The translations under genes were made by a program, and so were the position numbers. This document shows positions 16,916 to 25,602 of a stretch of DNA of 28,925 nt, in pieces. Every line of letters begins with the position of its first letter. The stretch's first letter is position 1. The notes beneath the pieces are model-generated. The model searched no databases. It was not told where the DNA came from and saw only the letters and a list, made by a program, of their open reading frames with translations. The stretch comes from an uncultured Bacteroides sp. GTDB lineage: Bacteria; Bacteroidota; Bacteroidia; Bacteroidales; Bacteroidaceae. The stretch spans positions 1 to 28,925 of the forward strand of contig NZ_CAUCSQ010000049.1 in assembly GCF_958445495.1 (NCBI RefSeq), read 5' to 3'.

Positions 16916-17650
16916 ATGTTACATAAAACGCTTCTCCTCAGTTTGTTGACAATAGCTTGTAGTGCTTTCGGGCAAAATTCCGGTACTACAGACAAGGTAG
17001 GACGTCCCAATACGAAAAAAATAAATTTCGGCATCAAAGCTGGGTTCAATTCCTCCATGTTTATGGTTTCTGAGTTGAAAATAAAAGATGTAACCATTGA
17101 TGAAGTGCAGAACAATTATAAAATAGGTTATTTTGGAGCACTTTTTATGCGTATCAATATGAAAAAGCATTTCATTCAGCCGGAAGTGTCATACAATGTA
17201 ACCAAATGTGAAATTACTTTCGACAAACTGGGGTCCCAGCACCCAGCTATCGAACCGGATTATGCATCTGTACAATCCGTATTACACAGCATCGACTTTC
17301 CTATTTTATACGGATACAATGTAGTAAAAAAAGGACCATATGGAATGTCTATTTTCATTGGTCCGAAACTCCGTTATCTATGGGGTAAGAAAAACGAAAT
17401 TACCTTCAGCAATTTCGACCAGAAAGGTATTCACGAGAAACTATATCCGTTCAATATAAGTGCCGTAATCGGCGTAGGTGTCAACATTTCCCGTATTTTC
17501 TTTGATTTCCGCTATGAACAGGGAATAGGAAATATATCCAAATCCATCACTTATGACAATATCAATTCAGACGGCAGTATAGGAATAAGCCGAATTATTT
17601 TCAATCGACGTGACAGTGCATTAAGTTTCTCTCTCGGATTCATGTTCTAG
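16916..17650 (+). CDS. PorT-like outer-membrane beta-barrel protein
   Basis: This protein of 244 residues starts with a signal peptide (MLHKTLLLSLLTIACSAFGQ) cut probably after GQ. The remainder has alternating amphipathic strands, such as INFGIKAGFNSSMF, HFIQPEVSYNV and FFDFRYEQGIGNI, and ends in SLGFMF with a C-terminal aromatic residue as outer-membrane barrels do. That matches the PorT/OMP_b-brl_2 type common in Bacteroidetes. The exact role is unknown. It lies 66 bases after the flavin reductase gene with no visible terminator and may be co-transcribed. Confidence 0.8.
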   Translation: MLHKTLLLSLLTIACSAFGQNSGTTDKVGRPNTKKINFGIKAGFNSSMFMVSELKIKDVTIDEVQNNYKIGYFGALFMRINMKKHFIQPEVSYNVTKCEITFDKLGSQHPAIEPDYASVQSVLHSIDFPILYGYNVVKKGPYGMSIFIGPKLRYLWGKKNEITFSNFDQKGIHEKLYPFNISAVIGVGVNISRIFFDFRYEQGIGNISKSITYDNINSDGSIGISRIIFNRRDSALSFSLGFMF

Positions 17651-17789
17651 ACAAACAAGCTGTATGGTAAAGTCATATAACTAAAAACAATACCAATTCA
17701 TTCTAAGAAATTAACTGACTATTATCCATCAAACTCCATTTTTCCCTAACATTTTTCTTATACTTCCTTCGTTCTTTATTTATTTTCAT

Positions 17790-17797
17790 TAACTTTG
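17790..17797 (+). promoter_or_regulatory. -7 promoter element for glyA
   Basis: TAACTTTG is an exact TAnnTTTG match 58 bases before the glyA ATG. The -33 region is weak. Confidence 0.55.
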
Positions 17798-17855
17798 CAC
17801 ACTTAAATAAGGTATCTAGAATCAGAAATTTAATCTTACTTATTATAATAAAAGC

Positions 17856-19136
17856 ATGAAAAGAGACGACTTAATTTTCGACATCATCGAAAAAGAGCAT
17901 CAACGTCAGCTTAAAGGTATTGAGCTGATTGCATCTGAAAACTTTGTGAGTGATCAGGTTATGCAGGCAATGGGTTCTTGCCTGACTAACAAGTATGCAG
18001 AAGGTTACCCCGGTAAACGTTACTATGGAGGTTGTGAAGTCGTAGACCAAAGCGAGCAAATCGCCATCGACCGTCTGAAAAAAATCTTTGATGCCGAATG
18101 GGCGAACGTACAGCCCCATTCAGGAGCACAAGCAAATGCTGCTGTTTTCTTGGCGGTTTTAAATCCAGGTGATAAATTTATGGGATTAAATCTCGCACAC
18201 GGCGGCCATCTTTCTCATGGTTCACTGGTAAACACTTCCGGTATTATCTATACTCCCTGTGAATATAATTTAAATAAAGAAACGGGACGTGTTGACTATG
18301 ACCAAATGGAAGAAATTGCCCTGCGTGAAAAACCGAAAATGATTATTGGCGGCGGCTCTGCCTATTCCCGTGAATGGGATTATAAGCGTATGCGTGAAAT
18401 TGCAGATAAAATTGGTGCCATTCTGATGATTGACATGGCGCATCCTGCAGGTTTGATTGCTGCAGGAGTATTGGAGAACCCTGTTAAATATGCGCATATT
18501 GTTACTTCCACTACACATAAAACGCTTCGTGGACCTCGCGGTGGTGTTATCATGATGGGTAAGGATTTTCCCAATCCATGGGGAAAGAAAACCCCGAAAG
18601 GTGAAATCAAGATGATGTCTCAGTTATTGGACTCTGCTGTATTTCCCGGTATTCAAGGTGGTCCGTTGGAGCATGTGATTGCAGCTAAAGCTGTAGCATT
18701 CGGCGAAATCCTACAACCTGAATTTAAAGAATATGCAAAACAGGTACAGAAAAATGCTTCCGTACTTGCTCAAGCTTTGATAGACCGCGGATTTACCATT
18801 GTTTCCGGCGGAACTGATAATCACTCCATGTTGGTCGATTTACGAACTAAATATCCAGACTTAACAGGTAAAGTAGCAGAAAAGGCTTTGGTTTCTGCAG
18901 ACATCACTGTCAATAAAAATATGGTTCCGTTTGACAGCCGTTCAGCTTTCCAGACTTCTGGCATACGTTTGGGCACACCAGCTATCACTACTCGCGGTGC
19001 AAAAGAAGACTTGATGCTTGAAATTGCTGAAATGATTGAAACAGTATTATCTAATGTGGAAAATGAAGAGGTTATTACACAAGTCCGTACACGTGTCAAT
19101 GAGACAATGAAAAAATATCCTCTATTTGCATATTAA
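17856..19136 (+). CDS. glyA: Serine hydroxymethyltransferase
   Basis: This cytoplasmic PLP enzyme interconverts serine and glycine with transfer of the one-carbon unit to tetrahydrofolate. Its 426 residues match the usual length. Motifs include LIASENF, GYPGKRYYGG, QPHSGAQAN, MIDMAHPAGL (D193, H196) and the PLP lysine K222 in TSTTHKTLRGPRGG. A -7 box lies upstream and a strong terminator 75 bases after the stop, so it is probably monocistronic. It faces the convergent fhs gene, which acts in the same one-carbon pool. Confidence 0.98.
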   Translation: MKRDDLIFDIIEKEHQRQLKGIELIASENFVSDQVMQAMGSCLTNKYAEGYPGKRYYGGCEVVDQSEQIAIDRLKKIFDAEWANVQPHSGAQANAAVFLAVLNPGDKFMGLNLAHGGHLSHGSLVNTSGIIYTPCEYNLNKETGRVDYDQMEEIALREKPKMIIGGGSAYSREWDYKRMREIADKIGAILMIDMAHPAGLIAAGVLENPVKYAHIVTSTTHKTLRGPRGGVIMMGKDFPNPWGKKTPKGEIKMMSQLLDSAVFPGIQGGPLEHVIAAKAVAFGEILQPEFKEYAKQVQKNASVLAQALIDRGFTIVSGGTDNHSMLVDLRTKYPDLTGKVAEKALVSADITVNKNMVPFDSRSAFQTSGIRLGTPAITTRGAKEDLMLEIAEMIETVLSNVENEEVITQVRTRVNETMKKYPLFAY

Positions 19137-19210
19137 AATTAAAGCTCGCAAATACTTGGAAATCAATAGTTATAATATAAGGTATAATTTTCTTATTATT
19201 AATTTTATCC

Positions 19211-19244
19211 AGTCTGCACTTAAAAAAGAGTGCAGACTTTTTTA
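19211..19244 (+). terminator. Intrinsic terminator after glyA
   Basis: AGTCTGCACT (19211-19220) and AGTGCAGACT (19229-19238) form a perfect 10-bp stem with an 8-base loop, followed by a run of Ts. Confidence 0.88.
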
Positions 19245-19532
19245 TTATTTAACAATTCATTCTAAACTATCCATAAAGAAATCTGTTTTCTTACTACAAT
19301 GAAAACAAGAAATACATCGGATGCCATTAGCAAACACCATATAATAGAAAAAGGGAAACAAATGTACAGTGTGAAAATACCGGAAAAAGAATCCGGAAAC
19401 ACACTGGACTCTATATATAATCATCCCCATCTTTCCACATTATGTCATAAGGAAAGACGGGGATTTACTTCATATTCGTCGCTATAAAACAGTACTATTC
19501 AAAATAAACCAAAAAGCAGACAATCGTATCAA
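19245..19532. other. Intergenic region between convergent glyA and fhs
   Basis: Past the glyA terminator these 288 bases hold no convincing gene. A 62-codon plus-strand frame at 19299-19487 has no family resemblance, and its end runs through the large hairpin at 19423-19464, so it is not called. That hairpin is the only notable structure. Confidence 0.5.
19423..19464. repeat. Long bulged hairpin downstream of fhs
   Basis: ATCCCCATCTTTCC (19423-19436) pairs with GGAAAGACGGGGAT (19451-19464) with a single mismatch that becomes G-U on the minus strand. Inside, after a 3-base bulge (19437-19439), TTATG (19440-19444) pairs with CATAA (19446-19450). No T-run follows on either strand. It lies about 70 bases past the fhs stop and could mark the 3' end of the fhs mRNA. 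Confidence 0.6.
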
Positions 19533-21200
19533 TCAACTTAAGCCTTCAATTTCCCCATTCACTATATCAATATGCAACGCCTGTGGTTCTTTGGGCAAAC
19601 CGGGCATACGAAGAATCTCTCCAGCTATAGCCACAATCATTTCCGCCCCATTATTAATCACTATATCCTTAATATGGAACTCGAAATTATTCACCGCACC
19701 ATAAATCTTGGGATCGGCAGAAAATGAATACTGCGTTTTAGCAATACAAACCGGATAATGTGCAATACCCATTTTCTCAATCAGTTTGATACGATTACGG
19801 GCAATACTGCTATAAGTAATAACACTTGCTCCATAAATATTACAAGCCACTTTTTCGATTTTCTGCTGCACACTATCCTCTTCCTTATAAGTATAGCATA
19901 AAGGTTCGGACGGATTATTCTCAATGGTGTCTACCACTAACCGCGCCATATCTACAGCTCCTTCTCCTCCCTCACTGAATGCATTATTGACAGCAAACCC
20001 CACTCCTAATTGTTCACAATGCTCACGCAATAACGCCATTTCCTCATCCGTATCAGTTGCAAACTTATTAAAAGCAACGATTACCGTCTGTCCGAAAGTA
20101 CGAAGATTACGAACATGCTTATCCAGATTACGCAATCCCTCTTTCAACCCCTCCATATTCGGCTCCTTAATACGGTCAATGCTAACACCCCCATGCATCT
20201 TCAATCCTTGTGCAGTAGCAACAATAATAGTCAATCGTGGTTGAAGCCCACTTTTGCGGCATTTAATATTATAAAATTTTTCTGCACCGAGATCTGCACC
20301 AAAACCAGCTTCTGTAACTACATAATCACTGAACGACATAGCTAATTTAGTTGCCAAAATGGAATTACACCCATGAGCAATATTAGCAAACGGACCACCA
20401 TGCACAAAAGCGGCAGTTCCTTCCGTAGTCTGCACCAGATTGGGATGGACAGCATCCTTCAGCAATACAGTGACTGCTCCTGCTACCCCTAAATCTTTTA
20501 CCGTAAAAGGCTTATCATCATAAGTAAAGCCTAACAGGATATTCTCAATTCGACGGCGCAAATCTGTTATGTCTTTGGAAAGGCAAAGAATCGCCATAAT
20601 TTCTGACGCCGGCGTTATATCAAAACCCGATTCTTGAGTAATACCATTTGTTTTCGGTCCAAGTCCGACAACAATATTGCGTAAAGAGCGGTCATTCACA
20701 TCGAGAACTCGCCGCCACAAGATTTCTTTTAACCCGAAACCTTTCGCCTGATTTTGATAAAGATAATTATCAAGCAAGGCAGAAATCATATTATGAGCAG
20801 AAGTGATAGCATGAAAATCCCCGGTAAAATGGAGATTAATTTTTTCCATAGGAAGCACTTGCGCATATCCTCCTCCAGCCGCTCCCCCCTTCATGCCAAA
20901 ACATGGACCGAGAGACGGTTCTCGCAAAGCGACAATCGCTTTTTTCCCAATTTTATTAAGCCCTAAAGCAAGCCCGATAGACACTGTCGTTTTACCAATA
21001 CCGGCTTTAGTTGCCGTAATGGCAGTTACTAGGATAAGATTACTTTTCTTAACTTTCTCTTCGTCAACCAAATATTCGGGAATCTTTGCAATATAGCGAC
21101 CATAATTTTCCACTTCTTCACGAGGAATTCCGATATTCTCAGCAACTTGCTTTATTTTTTTTAGTTCAATACTGCGAGCAATTTCTATGTCTGACTTCAT
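19533..21200 (-). CDS. fhs: Formate--tetrahydrofolate ligase
   Basis: This ATP-dependent cytoplasmic enzyme loads formate onto tetrahydrofolate to give 10-formyl-THF. Its length of 555 residues is typical. The nucleotide loop is TKAGIGKTT (64-72). Other conserved stretches are REPSLGPCFGMKGGAAGGGY, LHFTGDFHAI and FVHGGPFANIAHGCNS. The start MKSDIEIARS is supported by a -7 box 31 bases upstream. It is convergent with glyA, and both genes act on the folate one-carbon pool. The opposite neighbour, aspT, is divergent. Confidence 0.97.
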   Translation of the reverse strand: MKSDIEIARSIELKKIKQVAENIGIPREEVENYGRYIAKIPEYLVDEEKVKKSNLILVTAITATKAGIGKTTVSIGLALGLNKIGKKAIVALREPSLGPCFGMKGGAAGGGYAQVLPMEKINLHFTGDFHAITSAHNMISALLDNYLYQNQAKGFGLKEILWRRVLDVNDRSLRNIVVGLGPKTNGITQESGFDITPASEIMAILCLSKDITDLRRRIENILLGFTYDDKPFTVKDLGVAGAVTVLLKDAVHPNLVQTTEGTAAFVHGGPFANIAHGCNSILATKLAMSFSDYVVTEAGFGADLGAEKFYNIKCRKSGLQPRLTIIVATAQGLKMHGGVSIDRIKEPNMEGLKEGLRNLDKHVRNLRTFGQTVIVAFNKFATDTDEEMALLREHCEQLGVGFAVNNAFSEGGEGAVDMARLVVDTIENNPSEPLCYTYKEEDSVQQKIEKVACNIYGASVITYSSIARNRIKLIEKMGIAHYPVCIAKTQYSFSADPKIYGAVNNFEFHIKDIVINNGAEMIVAIAGEILRMPGLPKEPQALHIDIVNGEIEGLS

Positions 21201-21231
21201 ACAGATATGATTAGTTTTTAATTTGAAAGAA

Positions 21232-21239
21232 CAAAAGTA
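21232..21239 (-). promoter_or_regulatory. -7 promoter element for fhs
   Basis: TACTTTTG on the minus strand fits TAnnTTTG, 31 bases from the fhs ATG. No clear -33 is seen. Confidence 0.45.
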
Positions 21240-21368
21240 TAATAAAAAAGCGAGAATGAAAAATTAAAAACTCACTGGATATATCGTAAATAATAAAGCA
21301 TTAGAGAAATAAAATATTTCAGATAAAATAAAATCCACATAAAAGAACAAACTCTTTTTGACTAATAC

Positions 21369-21396
21369 TGTTGTTTAATACATAACTTAAACAACA
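21369..21396 (+). promoter_or_regulatory. Operator-like palindrome before aspT
   Basis: TGTTGTTTAA (21369-21378) and TTAAACAACA (21387-21396) form a perfect 10-bp inverted repeat with an 8-base spacer, ending 8 bases before the aspT ATG. The symmetry suits a dimeric regulator, or a hairpin in the leader that affects translation. The site is seen; the role is inferred. Confidence 0.5.
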
Positions 21397-21404
21397 ACTT
21401 AATT

Positions 21405-23099
21405 ATGGAATGGATTATAAATCAATTAAGGGTACATCCCGAACTTGCCATTTTCTTAACGCTTTTCGCAGGATTCTGGCTTGGTAAGTTTAAAATCGGA
21501 AAATTTTCTTTAGGTACGGTAACCAGTGTTCTTCTTGTCGGTGTATTGGTTGGGCAATTAAATATTACCGTAGACGGTCCAATGAAAGCCGTATTCTTCC
21601 TACTTTTCTTATTTGCTGTCGGCTATAAAGTTGGACCACAATTTTTCCGTGGACTGAAAAAAGATGGCCTGCCTCAAGTAGGATTCGCTATACTGATGTG
21701 TATCGTCAGTTTAATAGCACCATGGATACTCGCTAAAATCATGGGCTACCACCCAGGAGAAGCGGCAGGGTTATTAGCCGGTTCGCAAACAATATCAGCA
21801 GTCATCGGCGTAGCTAGTGACACTATCAACCAATTAGATATCAACGATGCACAGAAAACAACATATATTAATGCTATTCCGGTAGCCTATGCCGTAACTT
21901 ATATCTTCGGTACGGCAGGTTCAGCTTGGATTCTAGCCTCCCTGGGTCCGAAAATACTTGGAGGATTAGACAAAGTAAAATCCGACTGTAAAGAACTGGA
22001 AGCCAAAATGGGAACCTCGGAAGCGGATGAACCCGGATTTGCACCGGCACTCCGTCCGGTCGTATTTCGTGCCTATAAAATTACGAATAAATGGTTTGGT
22101 AACGGGAAAAAAGTCAGTGAACTTGAAAATTATCTATGTAAGAATGATAAACGTCTATTTGTAGAACGTGTCCGTCAGGCAGGCATCGTAAAAGAAGTTA
22201 ACCCAAATTTGATTCTTCACCGAAATGACGAAATAGTACTTAGCGGACGTCGCGAGTTTGTAATTGGAGAGGAGGATTGGATAGGACCGGAAGTGATTGA
22301 TGCGCAATTACTTGATTTTCCGGCAGAAACTCTTCCGGTAATGATTACTCACCGGACCTTTGCCGGAGAAACAGTTTCTAAAATCCGTTCGCAGAAATTC
22401 ATGCATGGAGTAAGTATCCGCAACATCAAACGTGCTGGAATCAATGTTCCAGTATTAGCTAAAACCATAATAGATTCCGGTGATATACTCGAACTTACAG
22501 GACTTAAACATGAAGTAGAAGATGCTGCCAGACAAATGGGATACGTTGACCGTCCTACTAATCAAACAGATATGATTTTCGTCGGACTTGGAATCCTGCT
22601 CGGTGGTCTTTTCGGAGCATTAGCTATTCATTTGGGAGGTGTCCCTATCAGCCTTTCAACTAGTGGCGGAGCATTGATTGCAGGACTTCTATTTGGTTGG
22701 TTACGTAGTAAACATCCTACTTTCGGCGGTATTCCAGAACCCTCCTTATGGGTACTGAACAATGTAGGGCTGAATATGTTTATTGCAGTAGTCGGCATTG
22801 CTGCCGGTCCCAGTTTCATTGCCGGATTTAAAGAAGTAGGTTTCAGTCTGTTTATTGTCGGTGCATTGGCAACAGCCATTCCTTTATTGGCAGGATTACT
22901 TATGGCAAAATACTTGTTTAGGTTCCATCCGGCTCTGTCACTAGGATGTACTGCAGGGGCACGTACCACAACTGCTGCCCTAGGAGCTATTCAAGATGCA
23001 GTAGAAAGCGACACGCCAGCTTTGGGATATACAGTAACATATGCTGTAGGTAACACTCTATTGATTATTTGGGGAGTTGTCATCGTGCTACTTATGTAA
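21405..23099 (+). CDS. aspT: Aspartate:alanine antiporter AspT
   Basis: This inner-membrane exchanger of 564 residues belongs to the AAEx family. Two hydrophobic halves (about 1-185 and 385-564) flank a cytoplasmic section holding two TrkA_C/RCK_C-like domains (about 205-290 and 295-380). Conserved stretches are GSQTISAVIGVASDTI and, in the second half, the related GARTTTAALGAIQDAV, reflecting the internal duplication. Electrogenic exchange of external aspartate for internal alanine, with decarboxylation by AspD, yields proton-motive force in lactobacilli. The same pairing is seen here, with aspD 137 bases downstream. A palindrome at 21369-21396 may control it. Confidence 0.93.
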   Translation: MEWIINQLRVHPELAIFLTLFAGFWLGKFKIGKFSLGTVTSVLLVGVLVGQLNITVDGPMKAVFFLLFLFAVGYKVGPQFFRGLKKDGLPQVGFAILMCIVSLIAPWILAKIMGYHPGEAAGLLAGSQTISAVIGVASDTINQLDINDAQKTTYINAIPVAYAVTYIFGTAGSAWILASLGPKILGGLDKVKSDCKELEAKMGTSEADEPGFAPALRPVVFRAYKITNKWFGNGKKVSELENYLCKNDKRLFVERVRQAGIVKEVNPNLILHRNDEIVLSGRREFVIGEEDWIGPEVIDAQLLDFPAETLPVMITHRTFAGETVSKIRSQKFMHGVSIRNIKRAGINVPVLAKTIIDSGDILELTGLKHEVEDAARQMGYVDRPTNQTDMIFVGLGILLGGLFGALAIHLGGVPISLSTSGGALIAGLLFGWLRSKHPTFGGIPEPSLWVLNNVGLNMFIAVVGIAAGPSFIAGFKEVGFSLFIVGALATAIPLLAGLLMAKYLFRFHPALSLGCTAGARTTTAALGAIQDAVESDTPALGYTVTYAVGNTLLIIWGVVIVLLM

Positions 23100-23157
23100 C
23101 TCTTGTATCAATTTATTTTCAGAAATACTAATTAAACAAGCCCATAACCTAAACAAA

Positions 23158-23182
23158 GACAGGCTGGGAAATTACCCCTGTC
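23158..23182 (+). other. Small hairpin between aspT and aspD
   Basis: GACAGG (23158-23163) pairs with CCTGTC (23177-23182); an alternative fold pairs GACAG with CTGTC and GGG with CCC. There is no T-run. It could process or stabilise a shared transcript, but this is weakly supported. Confidence 0.25.
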
Positions 23183-23236
23183 GTTCAAAAACTTGTACTC
23201 ACGTTTATTTCATATATAAATCAACAAAATATCATT

Positions 23237-24895
23237 ATGGAAAAGAAAACAAATATCCCAACCATTACAAAAAGTTATGCTAAGAAAATGGAAACAATCA
23301 GTCCATTCGAACTGAAAAACAAACTTATTGATATGGCAGACGAAAGTATCAAAAAGATTGCACACACCATGCTGAATGCCGGAAGGGGTAATCCGAACTG
23401 GATTGCCACCGAACCACGCGAAGCATTTTTCCTATTGGGACAATTCGGACTTTGCGAATGTCACCGCGTATTCTCATCAAAAGAAGGAATAGCAGGAATT
23501 CCACAAAAATCAGGAATAGCCGCCCGTTTCGAGGCATTTCTGAAAAACAATGAAAAAACCCCTGGTGCCAGTTTACTGAAGAAAGGTTATAACTACATGT
23601 TGATGGAACATGCCGTCGACCCGGATACACTTATCCATGAATGGACTGAAGCAGTCATTGGTGACCAATATCCTGTCCCTGACCGTATCCTACATTTTAC
23701 AGAGTTGATTATACAAGATTATCTGGCACAAGAAATGTGTGACCGTCGTCCTCCTAAAGGGAATTTCAATCTTTTTGCCACAGAAGGAGGAACAGCAGCC
23801 ATGTGTTATGTATTCGATTCATTACAAGAAAATTTTCTGCTAAACCAAGGGGATGCCATTGCATTAATGATTCCAGTTTTCACTCCTTACATTGAGATTC
23901 CGCAACTACGGCGTTATCAATTCGACGTTACGGAAATATCCGCCGATCAGATGACATCCGACGGGCTACATACGTGGCAATATAAGGATGAGGACATCAA
24001 CAAATTAAAAGACCCGCAAATTAAAGCATTATTTATTACTAATCCAAGTAATCCACCCAGTTATGCGTTAAACCGAGAGACAACCGAACATATCATCGAC
24101 ATTGTAAAGAATGATAATCCGAATTTAATGATTATCACAGATGACGTATACGGAACATTCATCCCTCATTTCCGTTCACTGATGGCAGAATTACCGCATA
24201 ATACACTCTGCGTTTACTCCTTTTCCAAATACTTCGGAGCTACAGGATGGAGAACCGCAGTCATTGCCTTGCACGAAGACAACATCTACGACAAAATGAT
24301 TGCCCACCTGTCGGAGGAGCAGAAATCAATATTAAACAAACGTTATTCCAGTCTTAGCCTACAACCGGATAAGATGAAATTTATCGACCGTATGGTAGCA
24401 GACAGTCGGCAGATTGCACTGAATCATACCGCCGGACTTTCCTTACCCCAGCAAATACAGATGAGTTTATTTGCCATCTTCTCATTGCTGGATAAAGAAG
24501 ACAGTTATAAAAATAAAATGCAGGAAATTATTCGTCGTCGTTTACACGCTTTATGGAACAATACAGGTTTCACATTAGTAGAGGACCCACTGCGTGCCGG
24601 ATATTACTCAGAAATTGATATGTTGGTATGGGCGAAGAAATTCTACGGAAATGATTTTGTCACATATTTACAAAAGAAATACAATCCGTTGGATGTCGTT
24701 TTCCGTCTCGCTAACGAAACATCGCTTGTACTGTTAAACGGCGGTGGTTTTGCCGGCCCTAAATGGAGCGTTCGAGTATCGCTTGCCAATTTGAATGAAG
24801 TTGATTACATAAAAATCGGACAAAGTATCAAACGTGTATTAGAAGAATATGCCCAAGCATGGAAAGCATGCTATCCAATAAACGGAAATCAATAA
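23237..24895 (+). CDS. aspD: Aspartate 4-decarboxylase (bifunctional aminotransferase)
   Basis: This PLP enzyme of 552 residues converts L-aspartate to L-alanine and CO2 and often has side aspartate aminotransferase activity. It belongs to the fold-I aminotransferase superfamily but has the extra length of AspD. The PLP lysine is K331 in SFSKYFGATGWR. Other family regions are FATEGGTAAMC, FITNPSNPPSY and IITDDVYGTF. It follows aspT on the same strand with a 137-base gap, matching known asp operons; the alanine made is the counter-substrate of AspT. A strong hairpin lies 34 bases after the stop. A second in-frame ATG at 23288 is possible but less likely. Confidence 0.95.
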   Translation: MEKKTNIPTITKSYAKKMETISPFELKNKLIDMADESIKKIAHTMLNAGRGNPNWIATEPREAFFLLGQFGLCECHRVFSSKEGIAGIPQKSGIAARFEAFLKNNEKTPGASLLKKGYNYMLMEHAVDPDTLIHEWTEAVIGDQYPVPDRILHFTELIIQDYLAQEMCDRRPPKGNFNLFATEGGTAAMCYVFDSLQENFLLNQGDAIALMIPVFTPYIEIPQLRRYQFDVTEISADQMTSDGLHTWQYKDEDINKLKDPQIKALFITNPSNPPSYALNRETTEHIIDIVKNDNPNLMIITDDVYGTFIPHFRSLMAELPHNTLCVYSFSKYFGATGWRTAVIALHEDNIYDKMIAHLSEEQKSILNKRYSSLSLQPDKMKFIDRMVADSRQIALNHTAGLSLPQQIQMSLFAIFSLLDKEDSYKNKMQEIIRRRLHALWNNTGFTLVEDPLRAGYYSEIDMLVWAKKFYGNDFVTYLQKKYNPLDVVFRLANETSLVLLNGGGFAGPKWSVRVSLANLNEVDYIKIGQSIKRVLEEYAQAWKACYPINGNQ

Positions 24896-24929
24896 GAAAT
24901 AAATAAAATCAGGGAGATAATCCGAAGCA

Positions 24930-24971
24930 AATTTGTCAAAGCACAAAAGGATTTCTGTGCTTTGACAAATT
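24930..24971. terminator. Perfect 16-bp hairpin after aspD
   Basis: AATTTGTCAAAGCACA (24930-24945) and its exact reverse complement (24956-24971) are separated by a 10-base loop. There is no T-run downstream on the plus strand, so it may be an mRNA 3'-end stabiliser or a rho-assisted terminator rather than a classic intrinsic one. Confidence 0.65.
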
Positions 24972-25147
24972 CCGGCTTACCTCTACAGAACACACTCATC
25001 TTACTCCTGTAATCTATCGTCATACCAGTGTCAACTTCTATCTTGGCATATTGATTATTTCTGGAAAATGATATTCTCCCTTATCTATTCCCAAAATTAA
25101 ATTCTGAAACTATCAAAATACATATTTTTCATTTAACAAAATAGTAT

Positions 25148-25155
25148 TACCTTTG
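25148..25155 (+). promoter_or_regulatory. -7 promoter element for the SMR gene
   Basis: TACCTTTG fits TAnnTTTG exactly, 29 bases before the ATG. The 289-base gap after aspD otherwise holds only the 24930-24971 hairpin. Confidence 0.6.
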
Positions 25156-25184
25156 ACACTCAAACATTCAAAAATGAATAGACA

Positions 25185-25517
25185 ATGAAAATGTATCTTA
25201 TTTTACTGTTAGCGATTATTTTTGAAACAATTGCTACCTCTTATCTGAAACAAAGCGAACAATTCACAAAGCTTCTCCCCTCCATTATCACAATTCTAGG
25301 GTATGCCGCAGCATTTTATTGTTTAAGCATAGTATTAAAAAGTATTCCCGTCGGCATTGCCTATGCCATTTGGTCAGGAGTCGGTATCATACTTATAGCT
25401 TTGATTGGTTTCTTTGTCTTTAAACAGCACCTCGACTTACCGGCAATCATCGGATTAGGTCTAATTATTGCAGGCGTAGTAGTCATCAATGTTTTCTCTC
25501 ATTCCATATCCCATTAG
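25185..25517 (+). CDS. SMR-family multidrug/quaternary ammonium efflux protein
   Basis: This protein of 110 residues has four membrane helices, as expected for small multidrug resistance pumps such as EmrE. The key residues fall at EmrE positions: E14 for proton/drug binding, Y40, Y60 and W63-S64-G65 in GIAYAIWSGVG, then LDLPAIIG and the C-terminal GLIIAGVVVINVFS. These match the Qac/EmrE subtype rather than the guanidinium exporters, although substrate cannot be proven from sequence. It acts as an antiparallel dimer in the inner membrane. It is a single gene with its own promoter. Confidence 0.93.
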   Translation: MKMYLILLLAIIFETIATSYLKQSEQFTKLLPSIITILGYAAAFYCLSIVLKSIPVGIAYAIWSGVGIILIALIGFFVFKQHLDLPAIIGLGLIIAGVVVINVFSHSISH

Positions 25518-25576
25518 TTTTTATCTGTTTACCAAAAGAAAACATAACAAAAGCAGATTATCAACCAGAAATTTTC

Positions 25577-25584
25577 TATCTTTG
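25577..25584 (+). promoter_or_regulatory. -7 promoter element for the small exported protein
   Basis: TATCTTTG fits TAnnTTTG exactly, 18 bases before the ATG at 25603, which implies a very short leader. Confidence 0.55.
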
Positions 25585-25602
25585 TCGTAAATCAACCTTT
25601 AT

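Noticed and set aside
19299..19487. 62-codon frame between glyA and fhs
   Set aside because: Part of it is the large hairpin, no promoter is seen, and the composition is unlike that of a protein.
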